The notes: generated by a model not told the origin, from the letters alone. A DNA stretch of 8,725 nucleotides from an uncultured Collinsella sp. (GCA_902468045.1 CABQXG010000037.1:1-8725), one strand, 5' to 3'; positions 1 to 8,427 are shown, numbered from the stretch's first letter. Program-made: numbers and translations.

Positions 1-23
1 GTTGTTGGCGCTACTTGCTTGGC

Positions 24-548
24 TTACCTTGTCTCGCCGGTTTCGGTGCGCAGACGGTAGCCGTGGACCAGGTCGCTGATGGCCGGCCAGGGAATCTGGC
101 GATCGACCCAAAACTGCAGCTGTACCAGATAGCGCTCGGTGGCGCGGGTGAGAGCGGCAAACTGATCGTGAGTCTCTACCTGGGCGTAGAGGTCGCGGCT
201 GCGAGCAAGGATGGCGGTCGTATCGTCCATCTTGCCGGTGACGTCGAAGGCGCCCGAGAACCAGTCGCATAGGCGCGTGGCGCTGTTGTTGAGGGTCGCT
301 AGGTCGGCGGTGTCGCCGTTGACATTTTCGGTTGCCTGGGCACGCAAGAGGGAGAGGGCGTCGGCCGCGTTCATACAGTAGCCGACGGTGAAGTTCCAGA
401 CTGCGAACTCGCAGCCGGTGTCGAGCTTGCGGCGGCGCATGTAGTCGATGTCGCGGGGCTCCTCGAGCATCATTTGATCGGCGAGGGCCTCAAGTGCAGT
501 GGTGTACTCGGCAAGGTCGAGCGTGAGCAGGGTGTTGATATCCATCAT
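24..548 (-). CDS. Hypothetical 174-residue helical protein, second gene of a two-gene operon
   Basis: I do not recognise this protein. Its start is at 548 (two Met codons in tandem, 548-546 and 545-543), with GGAGG at 560-556 lying inside the last codons of the upstream gene. Only two bases separate that gene's TAA from this ATG, so the pair is almost certainly co-transcribed and translationally coupled. The protein looks soluble, acidic and mostly helical, with no signal peptide or membrane segment. Visible landmarks are a cysteine/tryptophan-rich stretch near residues 46-58 (C46, W51, C58), an LCDWFSGAF stretch at 93-101, and an aromatic C-terminal part with FWVDRQIPWP at 146-155. No catalytic motif is evident. 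It could be a small partner of the DUF3830-like protein encoded upstream; that is inferred from gene order alone. The TAA at 26-24 lies just inside the left edge, so any further operon genes are outside the window. Confidence 0.75.
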   Translation of the reverse strand: MMDINTLLTLDLAEYTTALEALADQMMLEEPRDIDYMRRRKLDTGCEFAVWNFTVGYCMNAADALSLLRAQATENVNGDTADLATLNNSATRLCDWFSGAFDVTGKMDDTTAILARSRDLYAQVETHDQFAALTRATERYLVQLQFWVDRQIPWPAISDLVHGYRLRTETGETR

Positions 549-550
549 CT

Positions 551-967
551 TTAGGCCTCCGCTTCGATCTCGACGATTTCGTTTTTAATGTACATGCCCT
601 GGTTGTCCCAGACATTGCGGCAGGCGGCGGCAAAGCGCTTGCGGTCAGCTTCGCAGATGCGGGCGAACATGTTACAGGTGCCAAACGGCTCGCAGACGTC
701 AAAGAAGATGCAGATTGACGACCATCCGCCATACCAGCTCACCGCACCGGCGGGCTCGTGAAAGACGGGGTTCTCGATGTGCTCGTAATTGGCGATGGGA
801 CCCGATACGGGATAGGTTACCTCGGCATCGCAGATCTTAGCCGAAAAGATACGTGACTCGACCGGACAGGACGATTCGAACAGCTTGCATGCTTCGGGAG
901 CCTTGTCCCAGAGCATATCGGCGAGAAACGTCTCGCCATTCAGCGTGATCTTGAGCATTTTTGTCAT
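551..967 (-). CDS. DUF3830-like (cyclophilin-fold) protein of unknown function
   Basis: This is a 138-residue protein with a strong ribosome site (GAGGAGG at 983-977, seven bases before the ATG at 967). It resembles the DUF3830 family, whose solved members have a cyclophilin-like beta-barrel. The start KITLNGETFLADMLWDKAPEAC (residues 6-27) fits the family pattern of a beta hairpin followed by an APxxC/T helix. The C-terminal FAAACRNVW (112-120) followed by a final beta strand fits the family ending. The family has no established enzymatic role. An oddity is eight cysteines in 138 residues (27, 34, 46, 86, 92, 98, 105, 116), high for a cytosolic protein; there is no signal peptide. It heads the minus-strand operon and is divergent from the carbamate kinase gene. 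Family assignment is from recalled sequence patterns, so it is moderate; that the gene is real is more secure. Confidence 0.72.
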   Translation of the reverse strand: MTKMLKITLNGETFLADMLWDKAPEACKLFESSCPVESRIFSAKICDAEVTYPVSGPIANYEHIENPVFHEPAGAVSWYGGWSSICIFFDVCEPFGTCNMFARICEADRKRFAAACRNVWDNQGMYIKNEIVEIEAEA

Positions 968-1094
968 AGTAAGGACCTCCTCAATCCGTCGCTCAAGGGG
1001 TTCGCTGGCGGATAAAGGAGAAGACAGCTACGGGGTCGCCGAACCCAAACTTCACGACAGGTGTCTGTCGCCCCAGCCCGTACTGTTCTTCGCT
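968..1094 (-). promoter_or_regulatory. Possibly structured 5' leader of the DUF3830 operon
   Basis: About 125 bases precede the minus-strand operon and contain several pairing segments. A perfect 6-bp hairpin with a 4-base loop lies at 1055-1070 (CGACAG, GTGT, CTGTCG on the plus strand). A 4-bp GGGT/ACCC hairpin lies at 1033-1046. A second GACAG at 1023-1027 could compete for CTGTC at 1065-1069, giving two mutually exclusive folds. In minus-strand RNA, CUCCUU (1020-1015) can pair with the GAGGAG of the ribosome site (982-977). No known riboswitch consensus was recognised. This is a candidate only. Confidence 0.3.
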
Positions 1095-1123
1095 AAAGTA
1101 TCATGCTGCAAACGTTAGCACAA
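1095..1123 (-). promoter_or_regulatory. Weak candidate promoter for the DUF3830 operon
   Basis: Read on the minus strand, TTGTGC (1123-1118) is followed after 17 bases by TACTTT (1100-1095), with TG placed one base before the latter as in an extended -10 element. Each hexamer matches only half of the sigma-70 consensus, so position and spacing are the main support. Confidence 0.25.
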
Positions 1124-1496
1124 TATCGAATTTCATTTTTCTTAGCCATATGCCGACCCTGCGCACCGCCATCACGCGTTTGCGGTATGACGCAGAGCGA
1201 CCGTTATTCTTATTGATGGATGAAATGCCCCTTGTTTTTGTCGGGGTGCATACTCGTCTTAGAAGTGCATAGAATCTCGTATAGTGCGAGTAAGATAGTG
1301 CGCTGTCCGTTTTGTGTTTAGCAAAGATATAGTTTGCATAATCTGGTCTAATCCCTGCTCTATTAAAATAAAGTTGCACGTAAATGACGTAGATATGCTT
1401 GAGCTGGGCTTCTTTACGCTGGGCGGGTAAAAGCGACCGTTCACCGTTCAACTATTTCCAAAATGAATAAAATGAGCGATAAAGAGAATATAAACC
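1101..1496. other. AT-rich intergenic stretch with short direct repeats, no convincing gene
   Basis: This part of the divergent region is visibly poorer in G and C than every gene here. It holds short repeats: GTGCATA at 1246-1252 and 1265-1271, and ATAGTGCG at 1281-1288 and 1295-1302 (a 14-base period). CTCG (1276-1279) and CGAG (1287-1290) bracket a TATAGT at 1280-1285. CATAAT (1337-1342) and TATAAA (1489-1494) resemble -10 boxes, but neither has a good -35 partner at 16-18 bases. The reading frames here use TTG or GTG starts, lack ribosome sites and do not show the codon bias of the neighbours. The stretch most likely carries promoters and operators for arcC and perhaps the minus-strand operon. 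Confidence 0.4.
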
Positions 1497-1534
1497 TTAA
1501 TAAACTCGCGTATTGCACGGACGCGGGTTATTAA
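1497..1534 (+). promoter_or_regulatory. Long stem-loop in the arcC leader
   Basis: The arms at 1497-1511 (TTAATAAACTCGCGT) and 1521-1534 (ACGCGGGTTATTAA) pair over 14 base pairs, with one bulged A (1504), one G-U pair and a nine-base loop. The stem ends 35 bases before the arcC ATG. No T-run follows, so it is not a classic terminator. It could stabilise the mRNA, act as a protein-binding operator (the DNA is a near-perfect inverted repeat), or control read-through. The structure is seen directly; its role is inferred. Confidence 0.5.
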
Positions 1535-1569
1535 TGGGTTGTAGGCCTTTTACAGAAAGGATTCCAGCA

Positions 1570-2532
1570 ATGTCTAAGCCTCTTGGCAAGCCCGATCGTA
1601 TTGTCGTCGCCCTTGGCGGCAACGCCCTCGGCAACAACCCCGTCGAGCAGATCGAGGCCGTGAGCAACACCGCCCACGCTCTCCTCGGCCTCATCGAGCA
1701 GGGTAACGAGATCATCATCACCCACGGCAATGGCCCGCAGGTCGGCATGATCCAGAACGCCTTTGCCGCTGCCCACGACGCCATCGGCACCCCCGAGATG
1801 CCGCTGCCCGAGTGCGGCGCAATGTCCCAGGGCTACATTGGCTATCACCTGCAGCAGGGCATCGGTCGCGAGATGCACAAGCGCTATAAGCGTTGGCACG
1901 CCGCCACCGTCGTCACCCAGATCGAGTGTGATCCCGACGATCCCGCGTTCAAGAACCCGACCAAGCCGATCGGCCCCTTCTACACCGAGGAGCAGGCCAA
2001 GGAGTTCATGGCCGAGGATCCCTCCAAGGTCTTTGTCGAGGATTCCGGCCGCGGCTGGCGTCGCGTCGTCGCTTCCCCCGATCCCAAGAAGATCGTCGAG
2101 GCTGACTCCATCCTCAACCTGCTCGACAACGAGTTTATCGTCATCGCCTGCGGTGGCGGCGGCATCCCCGTCGTCCGCGACTACGAGAACAAGGGCTGCT
2201 ACAAGGGTGTTCCCGCTGTCATCGACAAGGACCTGGGCGGCGAGCTGCTGGCCGAGGACTGTGATGCCGACGTCCTGTTCCTGCTGACCGCCGTTGAGCA
2301 TGTCGCCATCAACTTTGGCAAGCCCAACCAGGAGGAGCTCGAGGACCTCACCGCCGACGAGGCCGAGCGCCTGGCCGACGAGGGTCAGTTCGGCAAGGGT
2401 TCCATGGAGCCCAAGGTCCGCGCTGCTATCAAGTTCGCCCGTTCCCGCAAGGGCCGCGCCTGCATCATCGGCGCTCTGGACAAGGCCGCCGAGACCATGG
2501 CCGGCCTCTCCGGTACCCGCATCCACGAGTAG
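1570..2532 (+). CDS. arcC: Carbamate kinase
   Basis: This is a cytoplasmic carbamate kinase of the amino acid kinase fold. It transfers phosphate from carbamoyl phosphate to ADP, giving ATP, ammonia and CO2, the last step of the arginine deiminase route and of some purine, hydantoin or agmatine routes. The start is set at 1570 (AGAAAGG at 1554-1560) rather than at the ATG at 1513, which lies in the loop of the leader hairpin and would add 19 unconserved residues. The 320-residue length is normal. Visible motifs are ALGGNAL (14-20), HGNGPQVG (52-59), SQGYIGY (86-92), NPTKPIGPFY (129-138), RRVVASPDP (164-172), CGGGGIP (194-200), VIDKDL (217-222) and the nucleotide-site GSMEPKV (277-283). All expected blocks are present, so it should be active. 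No arginine deiminase, ornithine carbamoyltransferase or antiporter gene lies next to it, so its carbamoyl phosphate source is not evident here. It is transcribed alone and ends at a terminator. Confidence 0.97.
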   Translation: MSKPLGKPDRIVVALGGNALGNNPVEQIEAVSNTAHALLGLIEQGNEIIITHGNGPQVGMIQNAFAAAHDAIGTPEMPLPECGAMSQGYIGYHLQQGIGREMHKRYKRWHAATVVTQIECDPDDPAFKNPTKPIGPFYTEEQAKEFMAEDPSKVFVEDSGRGWRRVVASPDPKKIVEADSILNLLDNEFIVIACGGGGIPVVRDYENKGCYKGVPAVIDKDLGGELLAEDCDADVLFLLTAVEHVAINFGKPNQEELEDLTADEAERLADEGQFGKGSMEPKVRAAIKFARSRKGRACIIGALDKAAETMAGLSGTRIHE

Positions 2533-2554
2533 TCTCTACTCTGTTGTATCTCTC

Positions 2555-2578
2555 GTGGGCGCCAGGCAAAGCGCCCAC
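2555..2578 (+). other. 8-bp perfect hairpin after arcC
   Basis: GTGGGCGC (2555-2562) and GCGCCCAC (2571-2578) pair perfectly around an eight-base loop, 22 bases after the arcC stop. No T-run follows. It probably protects the 3' end of the arcC transcript or assists the terminator just downstream. Confidence 0.45.
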
Positions 2579-2597
2579 AAACTAGCCTCTCTTCATG

Positions 2598-2634
2598 AGC
2601 CCCGCAGTCCGCTCCGACTGCGGGGCTTTTGTTT
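2598..2634 (+). terminator. Strong intrinsic terminator of arcC
   Basis: A perfect 12-bp GC-rich stem (AGCCCCGCAGTC at 2598-2609 with its complement at 2616-2627) closes a six-base loop and runs into TTTTGTTT. It separates arcC from the sugar cassette that follows. Confidence 0.93.
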
Positions 2635-2635
2635 C

Positions 2636-2687
2636 AACCCGGCACTTGGGGACGTTCCTTTCCTACCGGTATCTTGGGACAGTCCTT
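2636..2687 (+). repeat. 52-base dispersed repeat, copy 1 (upstream of the PTS cassette)
   Basis: This segment matches 8521-8572 at 49 of 52 positions, in the same orientation; the differences are at 2665, 2670 and 2672. It begins one base after the arcC terminator tail. It contains two related modules, TTGGGGACGTTCCTTT (2646-2661) and TTGGGACAGTCCTTTT (2674-2689). Confidence 0.9.
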
Positions 2688-2754
2688 TTCGACAGCACGA
2701 GCGGTCGTCCGCAAAGGCTGTCCCCAACGACCACTCATTTAAGTCTGTCCCCAA
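2646..2754. repeat. Inverted array of GGGGAC / GTCCCC modules
   Basis: Two forward modules (2646-2661 and 2674-2689) are followed by two modules in the opposite orientation, AAAGGCTGTCCCCAA (2713-2727) and TTTAAGTCTGTCCCCAA (2738-2754). The block could therefore fold into a large imperfect hairpin, in the manner of REP/BIME elements. GGGGAC-type palindromes of this kind are known around REP-associated tyrosine transposases, but no transposase is present here. Confidence 0.7.
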
Positions 2755-2771
2755 TGACTGCCCAATGGCTG

Positions 2772-2785
2772 GGAAGGCGCATCCC
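2772..2785 (+). repeat. GGAARRYRCATCCC module, copy 1
   Basis: This 14-base motif recurs at 8595-8608 and 8657-8670, fitting the consensus GGAARRYRCATCCC. It lies downstream of the 52-base repeat at both ends of the cassette and is followed in both by a GGCCCTC sequence (2806-2812 and 8646-8652), which suggests that the repeat element extends to roughly 140-180 bases. Confidence 0.6.
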
Positions 2786-2854
2786 ACACCGACGCATTGC
2801 TTTCGGGCCCTCTCTCCGTGCTCCCTATAAGTTTAGCTGGACTCCCCGCAACCT

Positions 2855-2872
2855 GTTCCGCGTTGGCGGAAC
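2855..2872 (+). promoter_or_regulatory. Perfect 7-bp inverted repeat upstream of the regulator gene
   Basis: GTTCCGC (2855-2861) and GCGGAAC (2866-2872) form a perfect stem with a four-base GTTG loop, about 62 bases before the regulator start. There is no T-run. It may be an operator or part of the leader. No convincing -35/-10 pair was found between 2813 and 2934. Confidence 0.35.
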
Positions 2873-2934
2873 GAGCGCGACGTGGAGTGTCATTCTTTAC
2901 CGCGTTAGACTAGACGCAGGGAAAGGAGGAGGAC

Positions 2935-4830
2935 ATGGATGCTCGCGTCAAGCAGCTTGTAAATATGATCGAGGACGCTCAGCCTGTCGCTGTCGCGGTG
3001 CTTGCCAAGCGTCTCGAGGTAAGCGAGCGCGCCGTGAGAAACTATATCCATCGCGCAAACGACAAGCTTGCGGGGGTTGCACGCATCGTTGGCAGCAAAG
3101 GGCAATATCGTATCGATGTTGCACATGCAGATGAGCTTGCTCGCTTGCTAGACGGTGCGGCTCTGGCCCATCCGGGCATTCCTGATACGCGCGACGGCCG
3201 TGTGTCCTTCCTTCTTAACGACCTTCTCATGCGGTCCCAGTGGGTGACGATTGAGGAGTATGCGGATTTACTCTACGTTTCGGCGCGAACTCTGTCCAAT
3301 GACATGCGTCTGGTAGAGCAGAAACTCGCCCAATTTGACTTGACGCTCGAAAAGCGCCCTCGCTACGGAATCCGCGTTGCGGGTGGGGAGTCGCAACGGC
3401 GTCTGTGTCTGGCCTCACTGGTGAGGCCCGTGTTGCCCGATACCGACGATGCAGAGCTCGCCGAGCGCCTGCGGGCCATCGCCGCATGTGTGGACGATGC
3501 CCTGACTGCCTCGCCCGTCACGGTGAGCTCGCTGGCATCCCGCAATCTCATCATGCATCTTTACATCGCTCTTGGCCGCATCGAGCAGGGCTGCTATGTC
3601 CCGGCTGCAGAATCGGACGTTTTAAAGCTGGAGGGAACGCACGAATACGCTGCGGCTTTCCAGATTGCCGCAAACATCAAGGATGCCCTGGGCGTGAGCA
3701 TGCCCCGAGAAGAGGTTGCCTTTATCGCAATCCATTTGCTCGGCAGGGGCACGGGCGTGCCCGAGAAGGGATCGGCCGTTATCTCGGACGAGATGTGGGA
3801 GATCGCTTCCGAGATGGTATGTGCGGTCAACGATGAGTTTAGGTTTGACTTTAGCAGCGATCTTGAACTTCGCATGAACCTTGCTCGGCATATTGGCCCT
3901 CTGGGTTATCGCCTTGAATATCACATGCATATGGATAACCCCATGCTGCCCGATATCAAGACGAGGTTTCCGTTGGCCTATTCGATGGCGGCCGGCACCT
4001 CGCAGGTACTCGAGCGTCATTTTGGCAGCCAGCCCTCTGATGAGGAGCTCGGCTACATCGCCATGGCATTTGCCCTGGCCCTCGAGCAGCAAGCCGACCA
4101 GCCGCGTCGCAAACGCATCCTGATCGTGTGCGCCTCGGGAGCGGGAAGCGCCCGTATGCTCGAGCGCCAGTACCGCAAGCAGTTTGGTATGTATATCGAG
4201 TCGATTGAGACATGCGACGTCGCCCGCGTGGGAACGCTCGACTTTTCGCACATCGACTACGTGTTCACAACGGTGCCGCTCAACGTCAAGTTGCCCGTGC
4301 CCGTCCGCGAGGCCGATTTCTTCTTGGAGACGAGCGATGTCAACGCTATCCGCAAGGTGCTGAGTGATGACGCTGCGCAATCGGACTCCCTGAGCGCTTT
4401 CTTTAGCCGTGCCCTGTTCTTCAACCGCGTTGAGGCGTCGTCGAAGCAGGCCGTTCTCCGATATCTCTCCGAGCGCGCCGTCGAGAGCGGCCGTGTCGAT
4501 GCCCAGTTTGCCCAAGAGGTTGCCGAGCGCGAGAGCGCGAGTGCCACCTCGTTTGGCAATGGGGTGGCCATGCCCCATGGGATGCATCCTTTGAGCGCCG
4601 AGGCCTTTGTTACCGTGGGCCTGCTCGAACATCCCATTCTTTGGGACGAATACGGCCATGAGGTCGATATCGTCTTTATGGTGTCGTTTGCCCGGTCGGG
4701 CGGCGACGAGGCGCGGATCTTGAGCTCGCTGCTCGCTGAGATCTTTATGGACCGCCAGGGGGTCGAGCGCTTACGCGAGCGCCGGTCCTGGCATGAGCTG
4801 ATGGCGCTTGTGCAAGCGCATACGGCTTAA
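2935..4830 (+). CDS. PRD-domain transcriptional activator with PTS IIB and IIA domains (LicR/MtlR type)
   Basis: This 631-residue cytoplasmic DNA-binding regulator controls PTS sugar operons. The ATG at 2935 follows AAAGGAGGAGGA. Domains in order: N-terminal HTH (about 5-60), second HTH (about 88-150), PRD1 (about 175-280), PRD2 (about 285-390), IIB-like domain (394-478) with ILIVCASGAG and C399, and a fructose/mannitol-type IIA domain (about 487-628) with H548 in AMPHG. PRD1 keeps both phospho-acceptor histidines, H208 and H267. PRD2 keeps H319, but the second site is alanine: the conserved region reads GYIAMAFALALE (373-384), with A378 where histidine is expected. The spacing of 208-267, 319-378 and 378-399 equals that of B. 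subtilis LicR (219, 278, 333, 392, 413, as I recall them), which supports the alignment. It sits 115 bases upstream of the PTS genes on the same strand and is the likely activator of that operon. LicR, ManR and MtlR are alternatives; the neighbours favour LicR. Confidence 0.93.
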   Translation: MDARVKQLVNMIEDAQPVAVAVLAKRLEVSERAVRNYIHRANDKLAGVARIVGSKGQYRIDVAHADELARLLDGAALAHPGIPDTRDGRVSFLLNDLLMRSQWVTIEEYADLLYVSARTLSNDMRLVEQKLAQFDLTLEKRPRYGIRVAGGESQRRLCLASLVRPVLPDTDDAELAERLRAIAACVDDALTASPVTVSSLASRNLIMHLYIALGRIEQGCYVPAAESDVLKLEGTHEYAAAFQIAANIKDALGVSMPREEVAFIAIHLLGRGTGVPEKGSAVISDEMWEIASEMVCAVNDEFRFDFSSDLELRMNLARHIGPLGYRLEYHMHMDNPMLPDIKTRFPLAYSMAAGTSQVLERHFGSQPSDEELGYIAMAFALALEQQADQPRRKRILIVCASGAGSARMLERQYRKQFGMYIESIETCDVARVGTLDFSHIDYVFTTVPLNVKLPVPVREADFFLETSDVNAIRKVLSDDAAQSDSLSAFFSRALFFNRVEASSKQAVLRYLSERAVESGRVDAQFAQEVAERESASATSFGNGVAMPHGMHPLSAEAFVTVGLLEHPILWDEYGHEVDIVFMVSFARSGGDEARILSSLLAEIFMDRQGVERLRERRSWHELMALVQAHTA

Positions 4831-4945
4831 GGCTTCTTTTGTCGAAAACCCTGCCTGCCTGCAATAAACCTCGAGGATTGCGGGTGGGAGATAGGCGTTT
4901 CGAATATTCAAGTACAAACCAAACATCACGGGAGAGGAGACCGTT
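4831..4945 (+). promoter_or_regulatory. Probable promoter/operator region of the PTS operon
   Basis: This is the only sizeable gap inside the cassette (115 bases), and it has no terminator-like hairpin. It holds the palindrome CCTCGAGG (4869-4876) framed by CAAT (4862-4865) and ATTG (4877-4880), and the palindrome GAATATTC (4902-4909). Either could be a binding site for the PRD regulator. TTTTGTCGAAAA at 4837-4848 is near-palindromic and recurs at 8675-8686. No clear sigma-70 hexamer pair is visible, as is common for activator-dependent promoters. Confidence 0.4.
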
Positions 4946-5272
4946 ATGGACGATCAGGGAACCGAGATGGTTTCGTTTCAGCTGGTCGCTGCAGCGGGAG
5001 AGGCGCGCAGCCTTGCCTTCGAAGCCCTTGAAAAGGCAAAGGCGGGGGATTTTGACGCTGCCGCCAAACTCATGAAGCAGTCAAAGGATGCGGGAATCAA
5101 GGCTCACCACATCCAAACGCAGCTGCTTTCGACCGAGGCGGCGGGCGAGCATCTGTCGGTGGATGTGTTGCTGGTCCATGCTCAGGACCACCTCATGTGC
5201 TCCATGCTTGCTCAGGAGCTCGTGCAGGAGCTGATCTGCCTGTATGAGCGCACTGCAGCCAAGAACGCCTAA
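4946..5272 (+). CDS. PTS lactose/cellobiose-family IIA component
   Basis: This is a cytoplasmic phosphocarrier of 108 residues that takes phosphate from HPr and hands it to the IIB protein encoded next. The start at 4946 follows GAGAGGAGA. The family block LLVHAQDHLM (75-84) contains the phospho-acceptor H78, with D81 and H82 beside it, the same numbers as in the well-studied lactococcal lactose IIA. AHHIQTQLL (53-61) is a second conserved segment. The fold is three helices assembling as a trimer (family knowledge). It is the first gene of the IIA-IIB-IIC-GH1 operon. The equivalent genes elsewhere are called licA, chbA or celC; I give no symbol because the substrate is not proven. Confidence 0.95.
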   Translation: MDDQGTEMVSFQLVAAAGEARSLAFEALEKAKAGDFDAAAKLMKQSKDAGIKAHHIQTQLLSTEAAGEHLSVDVLLVHAQDHLMCSMLAQELVQELICLYERTAAKNA

Positions 5273-5278
5273 CGGCGT
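5265..5278 (+). other. Small hairpin across the IIA stop codon
   Basis: ACGCC (5265-5269) and GGCGT (5274-5278) pair around TAAC, which contains the stop codon of the IIA gene. This intercistronic hairpin is short and may be chance; it could influence differential expression of IIA and IIB. Confidence 0.3.
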
Positions 5279-5305
5279 GCGGCGACTATCCAACCAATCA
5301 ATGCG

Positions 5306-5318
5306 AAGGGAATCCCTT
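5306..5318 (+). promoter_or_regulatory. IIB ribosome site inside a small hairpin
   Basis: AAGGG (5306-5310), the presumed ribosome site of the IIB gene, is followed after three bases by its exact complement CCCTT (5314-5318), directly before the ATG at 5319. The 5-bp stem could partly hide the site unless ribosomes translating IIA arrive nearby. The structure is seen; the effect is inferred. Confidence 0.4.
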
Positions 5319-5612
5319 ATGAAGATCCTTCTTGTTTGCGCAGCTGGCCTGTCTACAAGCATTCTGATGAAGAAACTCGAGAAATACGCGGAGCAAAACG
5401 GCATCGAGCTTGATATCGATGCGGTGGGTATCGGCGAGTATCAGGAGACCTGCGCCGATTATGACGTGCTGCTCTTGGGGCCGCAGGTGTCCTACCGGCT
5501 CAACACCGTCAAGCAGGGGAGCGGTAAGCCGACCGCGGTCATCCCCGCACAGGACTACGGCATGGGCAACGCCGCCAATGTGCTGGCACTCGCCCAGTCG
5601 CTGTTGGGCTAG
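5319..5612 (+). CDS. PTS lactose/cellobiose-family IIB component
   Basis: This is a cytoplasmic phosphotransfer protein of 97 residues that receives phosphate from IIA on cysteine and passes it to the sugar bound in IIC. The phospho-acceptor is C7 in ILLVCAAGLSTS (3-14), the typical first strand and P-loop-like turn of cellobiose/chitobiose IIB proteins. A second conserved segment is DVLLLGPQVSYR (49-60), and PAQDYGMGN (76-84) is near the end. The start at 5319 is preferred because it begins directly at the conserved strand; the in-frame ATG at 5244 would overlap the IIA gene and add 25 unrelated residues. It lies 46 bases after IIA and 9 bases before IIC. Related genes are licB, chbB or celA. 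Confidence 0.95.
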   Translation: MKILLVCAAGLSTSILMKKLEKYAEQNGIELDIDAVGIGEYQETCADYDVLLLGPQVSYRLNTVKQGSGKPTAVIPAQDYGMGNAANVLALAQSLLG

Positions 5613-5621
5613 GAGGCGACC

Positions 5622-8427
<2,806 letters not shown>

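Noticed and set aside
1223..1251. Possible terminator hairpin around GCCCC ... GGGG near 1229-1246
   Set aside because: The stem is short and needs a bulge, the T-run lies in the loop instead of after the stem, and no gene ends there.
1101..1451. 116-residue minus-strand frame in the AT-rich intergenic region
   Set aside because: It starts with TTG without a ribosome site, its codon use does not match the neighbouring genes, and no motif is visible.
1464..1477. Possible ArgR box (TGAATAAAA...) upstream of arcC
   Set aside because: Only the left half-site matches the ARG box consensus; the right half does not match at any of its five positions.
1531..2526. 331-residue open frame on the minus strand opposite arcC
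   Set aside because: It is an antisense shadow caused by the strong third-position C/G bias of arcC. It has a repetitive Gly/Asp/Leu/Val composition, no ribosome site and no recognisable domain.
2595..3134. Plus-strand frames across the repeat element upstream of the regulator
   Set aside because: They run through the terminator and repeat modules, are rich in Arg, Ser and Cys, and overlap the well-supported start of the regulator in another frame.
3622..4659. 345-residue open frame on the minus strand inside the PRD regulator
   Set aside because: The plus-strand protein has a full set of domains with conserved catalytic residues; the antisense frame has neither family resemblance nor a ribosome site.
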